Assembly (NCBI RefSeq): GCF_029168945.1
Contig: NC_083606.1
Location: 18,812,041-18,876,040, forward strand
DNA length: 64,000 nt
Source of the DNA: Cannabis sativa
Taxonomy: Eukaryota > Streptophyta > Magnoliopsida > Rosales > Cannabaceae
Direction of reading: 5' to 3'
Shown here: one piece after another, positions 58,811-64,000 of the stretch
Layout of the letters: the number at the start of each line of letters is the position of its first letter
Position numbering within the stretch: the stretch's first letter is position 1
Program-made: the position numbers and the translations under genes
Notes under the pieces: generated by a model
What the model saw: the letters and a program-made list of their open reading frames with translations, nothing else
Told to the model about the DNA's origin: nothing
Database searches by the model: none

Positions 58811-59388
58811 TTCAATCTCCTAAAGCATCAATTTATAACTTGGTTAGCTTTTAATTCCTGTCTTTAAACTAGGGATCATTTGGCCAAACTTAGTATTAGG
58901 AATGAGGATACGTATCTGATTTGTGCTATTGAGATTGAAACTTATTCTCATCTTTTCTTTCAATGCTGTTATAGTAAGGTAATTGCTTCATAAATGCTGT
59001 CTTGGGCAGGTTTTGGTACTAATCACTATAGGCTTGATGGCCTTCTCAAATAGTATAATTGGAGCAAACAAACTAGAGCCAGAAAACAAATTTTCATAGC
59101 AGTACTCAATGCAAGCAGTTAGAAATAATGCTCATTGGAACCAACAAGTTTATACAATTTGTAAAGTTATAAATATAATAATACCAAACAAATAGTTAGA
59201 AGCAAAATCTCTCAAAAATAAATAGAGAAAAAGTTAGTCAAATTGATAAGGATTGGCTTTGCAATTAATTGCAACAAGTGAGCTTTTGCCTTTTCTTGGC
59301 TTTGGTTTTGTATTTGTACATCATTATTTTGGTTGATTGTTAGTAAAATAAAATTCTTACTTGCTCATTATAAAAAAATTATCCATAT
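58811..59388 (+). pseudogene. decayed LINE, zf-RVT region and 3' end
   Basis: Direct continuation of 43300-44462 after removal of the hAT element. The reading gives DHLAKLSIRNEDTYLICAIEIE and then THLF-QCCYSK, which fits the LINE zf-RVT finger. It then passes through a broken stretch to TTTGTATTTGTACATCATT and TTGCTCATTATAAAAAAA, a LINE 3' UTR and tail. Part of the LINE between the SYAGR region and the finger is damaged. Confidence 0.75.
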
Positions 59389-60091
59389 GGTGCGATTTAG
59401 TATAGATTTCATATGTTTAAAATTAATAATTTAAATATGTAAAACTTTATATATTAGTAACCATTTATCTATTTTATAATTAAATAATAAAAAAATTGAT
59501 GATTTGATAATTATGGTAATAACATAAGTATCAGTTTCAAGAAAATTAAGAAGTGAAAATAGAAAGAACCAATAAACATTAAGAAAAGAAGTAATTTAAA
59601 ATTAAAGTCTAAAATATATGTACGAGGCTAGCTAACTGTTGTATAGGATCAGTATCTACGCTTTGATGCAATTAATACAGCTTTGAGAAGAGGAATCTAT
59701 TAATATCTAATCACCACATGATTCTGCTATGCCAAAGAAAAAAAAATGAACCCAAGAATCATATTTCTTAATTATATATGGTGGTTAAGATTAATCATTT
59801 AAGAATATATATAAAATTTAGGGGACGTGGAAAAGACATGAAGTATTATATATCATAACTTTATTTATTAATGAAAAAGTGTTAGGTTAGAATTACCTTA
59901 TGACTTTAAAAGTATCATGAAAATATGTTTTTTTTTTTTAATATGAAAGTATGATCATAATGATCAAGTCATCTTTTTTAATTTTTTTTTTTGAACAATT
60001 GTTTTGAGTCATTATTTTTTTTTTTAAATTAGTTCTTTTGAGTCATTATACTAATCATGGACATACATAACTATAAGACGGTAGTTTTTTA

Positions 60092-60130
<39 letters not shown>

Positions 60131-61119
60131 TATATGCATCATATATGCACTGCATTTTTTTTAGGAAGAAAGTTGTACTTATTCGACCATTCAATAATTA
60201 ATTAATAATTAACACATGCATTATATGCATGTGAGGTTTTGGTTATTGTTAATGTCACCATCTTATGCCAACTGCCAGCTTAATTAATATCTTGATGAAA
60301 TAATAGATTCTTATTGTAATAATTATATTAATATTGAGAGATTCATGAATTTGTCAGCATAACACATGCTAATTTTTTATTTTTTATATTTTATTTTATA
60401 ACAAATTGTTTTTTCTTTTTTCTTTGTCTTTTTTATTTTTTGTTTTTCCAAAAGTTATTTTAATGCCTCATTTTTTTATTACGTTTACTATTTTATGTAT
60501 ATGTTGAATAAATAATATAATCTTACACTAGACTACTATACCTAACACTGATTTTGTTTTATTATGAATCTCTATATATGTATAAACAATCGTAATCCAT
60601 GCATGATTCTAGGGTTTTTGGCATATTTGCCTTGTGATACAGCATCAATTTAATTTTTCTATTTTGTATTTTTAAATGGTTTATATACTTTTAAAGTTGT
60701 AAATTTTTGCTGAAATTTTATCGCAATATATATACTACTTTCAACTTTTTTATTATTATTATTTTTAAATGATATAACTTACCGTTAGTTCAGAAAAGAA
60801 ATTGGTATTGTTAATATAATAACAATTAAAAGAAATATAGTTTTTCTTTTTCTTTTAATTAATATTTAAACAAAATTATATTGTGAAATAAATATTTTAA
60901 ATATAGCTCACAATTAAAACATATATATCTATAGATGATCGTGGATGCGCAATTGCAGTAACAAACAATAGTGAAGATGAAGAAATGTGATTAAGAAAGA
61001 ATAAACATAAGATAGATCAGGGGAATATACCATTAATTTTGATCCTCTTAGATCATTTCTACAGAGATACAAATAAGTAATGCCAAATCAAAATATAGTT
61101 TACTTAGAAAAAAAATACA
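59389..61119. other. AT-rich intergenic DNA
   Basis: No genes recognised. Contains T-rich runs and the (AAT)n tract at 60096-60130. Confidence 0.5.
60096..60130. repeat. (AAT)n microsatellite
   Basis: About eleven AAT units after a slightly imperfect start. Confidence 0.93.
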
Positions 61120-61385
61120 GAAAATTACGTTATTTATGGTAAAATATTTACACATTTATGTTCAATTTTTTTTTTTTAATATGTTTACGTTATTCTAATT
61201 ACAAGAAAATCACATCAAAATAACAACAGAACAACATAAAAAAAATAATATATACATATATATAACAAAAAATTAACAAAATTATAACATAAAAATACAT
61301 TAAAAATACCATATTTTCTGTAAATAAAATCTTAAAAGTCTTAAAAATTATTTAAAATTTCGTACGACCGTATTTTAGTAAACTT
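61120..61385. repeat. dispersed AT-rich repeat, copy 2
   Basis: Resembles 29085-29405 over most of its length in the same orientation. Boundaries are approximate. Confidence 0.6.
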
Positions 61386-62180
61386 TTTATTGTACTTCAA
61401 TGGTGTAATATATTAATTTGACACATAATAAATATTGTGCAAAATTTGAAACAATATTTACTATGATGTGTAATTTACATCATATGTTATTTTTTTATTT
61501 ATTTTTATACTATTTTTATTATTTTATTAGTATATAACAATATCATTAAATTATGAACTATTTATATATTTCTTTATGTTCTTACATAATGAAGTAGTGA
61601 TAAAATAAAAGTTTTATATATATTATTCATAAAAGTATTACTTAAATATTAACATTTGCATCAAGTTTTATAGTTGTGTGTTGGAGTACAATGCCAAAAA
61701 TATATTGAAGTATATTACAAATTATTTTTTGTGTCAAATATAGCACAATTTTTACTTTTCCTGTCAGAGATGACCTTATTTAAGCAAAATACTACATATG
61801 TAATGGAGTTTTATAAATACTACTAAAACTATTTTGCTCTTACCAAAATAGTACCCTAGACATTTATGTCTGTTATGAAAATACCAACATATGATTGAAC
61901 TTAAAACAACAAAATTAATGCAGAAAACATAAAATAGAACACCAAGATTTTACTTGGTTCGGTAACTGAGCAATGAACTCAGCTACCTACCCTAAGGACA
62001 TGCACAACCATAAACTAGGTTGGAAATCTTTATTGATAAGCTTCAATTGTTTCAGTGATAATTAATTGAGCACAAACAAAGGAGTCTTGCTCTTATAACA
62101 ATCAATCTCACACTGATAGAAGGCTCCTCTAGGAGGAACATTCTATATTTACAACCCTTAATCCTCTCACACCTAAAAAT
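61386..62180. other. AT-rich spacer and possible LTR-type repeat
   Basis: The stretch 61910-62170, with ACACCAAGATTTTACTTGGTTCGG and a moderately complex sequence after it, resembles dispersed retrotransposon-related repeats of plants. I find no second copy in this window. Confidence 0.35.
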
Positions 62181-62189
62181 ATTGCTCAA

Positions 62190-63286
62190 CTTTTTATTTT
62201 TAAAATTTTTCGGATGAATCGGTCAAACTTAGGTTGTTTCCTTTTTCTTTAAAAGATAAAGTCAAAGCTTGGTAAACTCACTTCCAACTGGAACCATAAC
62301 AACTTGGGATCAACTTTTTGATAAATTTCTTGCCAAATTTTTCCCCACGTCCGAAATTGATAATTTAAGAAGAGAAATCTCTGAATTTTATCAAAAAGAT
62401 AATGAAGAATTTTAGGAATATTGGGAAAGATTTAAAGATTTATTATTAAAATGTTCCCATCATGGTTGTAAAAAATAGAGACTTGTAAAATATTTTTATG
62501 ATGGTTTAACCCCTTCAAACTGACAAATAATTCAATCTATGCATACGAGAATTTTTTTGAAATTACAAGGGCAAGAGGCTTGAGAAGCTCTTGAAGAATT
62601 ATCTATTAATTCACAACAATGAAATTATTCTGGGCCTAGGTCTAGCAAATAATTCACCTAAAAGAGGAAGAAAATATGAAATAAAAGAATAAATTGATTT
62701 GAGAACATCTTTTGAAAAATTAGCAAGAAAAGTAGAAGCCTTAGCCACAAGTCAAACTATGAATTCTCATGTTCAACCTAAAAAAGATGTTTGTGCTAGT
62801 ATTTGTCATAATGCTCAATCATGTCCTTCTGTTCTTGAAATATTTTCTGAAGAGGCTAATGTATTACATTCTTATGGTAAACTAAATGATAGTCCATTTT
62901 CTAACACATACAATCTTAATTGGAGAAACCATCCCAACTTTTCATGGAGACAAAATCAACCACAAATAAACCAAGGAAATCAATTCAACATGCCAAATCC
63001 CAATCATGCCCAACCAAGTCAACCTTACCCTCCACAAAGAAAACCTTCCATAGAAGAAACTTTACAACAACTCATGCAATCTACCCAACAAATCATGCAA
63101 AATCAGTCTCAATCTATTACTAAACTAGAGACACAATTGGGTCAACTTGCTAATGCCGTAACTGAGAGAGAAAAAGGAAGATTTCCTAGCCAACCCATCC
63201 CAAATCCTAAAGGCCAATATGAAGTAGGAGTTCTAAGTCATAAAGAAGAAGCTAAGTCTATTTTAACTCTTAGGTTCGGAAAATAA
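62190..63286 (+). pseudogene. Ty3/gypsy (Athila/Tat-type) gag
   Basis: 62210-62640 reads through several stops as the retrotransposon gag domain: RLFPFSLKDKVKAW, FFPTSEIDNLRREISEF, EYWERFKDLLLKCSHHG and YFYDGLTPSN. From 62699 to 63286 an open frame shows the C-terminal part, with WRNHPNFSWRQNQ, a Gln/Asn/Pro-rich linker, SIEETLQQLMQSTQQIMQNQSQ and KLETQLGQLANAVTEREKGRFPSQ. These are typical of Athila/Tat gag. Stops around 62414, 62476, 62523 and 62580 make it non-functional. Confidence 0.85.
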
Positions 63287-63559
63287 ATTGTCAAATCCGA
63301 TTACATACCTCAAGTTGAAAAAGACCAAAGCCAACCTCAAAGTTCCAACACAAATGACTTATCAAAAGATAATGATCAAATTCTTCCTTGCATTCCAAAA
63401 GCTCATTTTCCACAAAGATTACTTTCACTCAAAAAAGGCAACTAATATAGTGACATCTTAGAAGTGTTCAAACAAGTATCAACATTCCATTCTTAGATGC
63501 CATTAAACAAATTCCTGCCTACTCCAAATTCTTGAAAGACCTTTGCACTATTAAAAGAA

Positions 63560-64000
63560 ACACTAATGTTCTAAAAAAAGACATTTTTAACTGAACAAGT
63601 TAGCTCCATAATTAAATATAAAAGCCTTGTGAAATATAAAGATCTTGGTTGTCCAATAATTTCATGCATCATTGGTGATCATTTTATTAACAAAGCTTTA
63701 CTTTATTTAGGAGCTAGTGTGAATTTATTCTCTTATTCTATTTATAAGCAACTTGGTCTAGGAGAATTAAACACCAACTTCTATAACACTTCAATTAGCT
63801 GATCGATCTATGAAAATTTCTAGAGGTATTATAGAAGTTGTTTTAATTAAAGTGGATAAATTCTATTTTCTTGTTGATTTCATTATTCTTGATACTCAAT
63901 CTGTTGAAAATGCTCATCATTTTAGGTAGATCATTTTTAGCTACATCTAATGCAATTATTAACTGTCGTAATAGTGTATTAAAATTATCTTTTAAAAACA
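63560..64000 (+). pseudogene. Ty3/gypsy protease region
   Basis: Reads KDLGCPIISCIIGDHFINKALL, then LGASVNLFSYSIYKQLGLGEL, matching Athila/Tat proteases, which normally have DLGAS. Here the residue before LGAS is Tyr, so the catalytic Asp is lost. Frame breaks follow, with LADRSMKI and FLVDFIILDTQSVENA as later landmarks in shifted frames. The element runs past the right edge. Confidence 0.75.

Overview
The window is a block of nuclear heterochromatin from a flowering plant, most likely a eudicot. The evidence is Ty1/copia lineages with tRNA-iMet primer-binding sites, a Cassandra TRIM with 5S-like LTRs, plant-type LINEs with a terminal RNase H domain, a Tip100-like hAT element, a MULE relic and an Athila/Tat-type gag. 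I cannot name the species. No complete host gene is visible. The only host coding traces are a possible terminal exon at the extreme left edge and one exon-sized fragment of a GH9 endoglucanase near 38.6 kb. Almost everything else is transposable elements, several nested inside each other.

Left part (1-27.8 kb). A complete minus-strand copia (Copia-1, 177-5143; 165-bp LTRs, TSD CTCCC) lies about 60 bp after the stop of the possible terminal exon. It is followed by an old plus-strand copia (Copia-2, 5292-27783). The leader of Copia-2 was split by another copia (Copia-3A, 6220-22199, TSD CATAT), whose interior holds a same-family LTR in the opposite orientation (Copia-3B). Two further insertions sit in Copia-3B: a LINE (12706-18812) in its LTR and a Cassandra TRIM (8982-9918, TSD ACTAC) in its leader. 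The coding remains of Copia-3A (RT/RNase H) and Copia-2 (gag, protease, integrase, RT, RNase H) follow. The right LTR of Copia-2 carries a MITE that its left LTR lacks.

Middle (27.8-43.3 kb). AT-rich DNA contains a 5'-truncated LINE scrap. It also contains a recently moved non-autonomous copia derivative (29981-35501, TSD ATTTT) whose 5-kb interior is almost non-coding and holds a 39-bp tandem array. Further right are a foldback/MITE element, a long (CT)n tract, a GGCCCGATG-rich minisatellite, the GH9 exon fragment, a MULE transposase pseudogene and a truncated LTR of the Copia-3 family.

Right part (43.3-64 kb). A decayed LINE is split by a 14.3-kb hAT element (44463-58802, 8-bp TSD CCAACAGG). 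The hAT transposase gene is in turn split by a 10.2-kb SIRE-type copia (45997-56241, TSD TTATC) that has gag, pol and a 3' env-like ORF. Beyond this lie AT-rich DNA and, at the right edge, a decayed Ty3/gypsy gag-protease region that runs out of the window.

The genes do not form a cooperating host pathway. The biology is a layered record of insertion. Target-site duplications at most junctions let the order be reconstructed.
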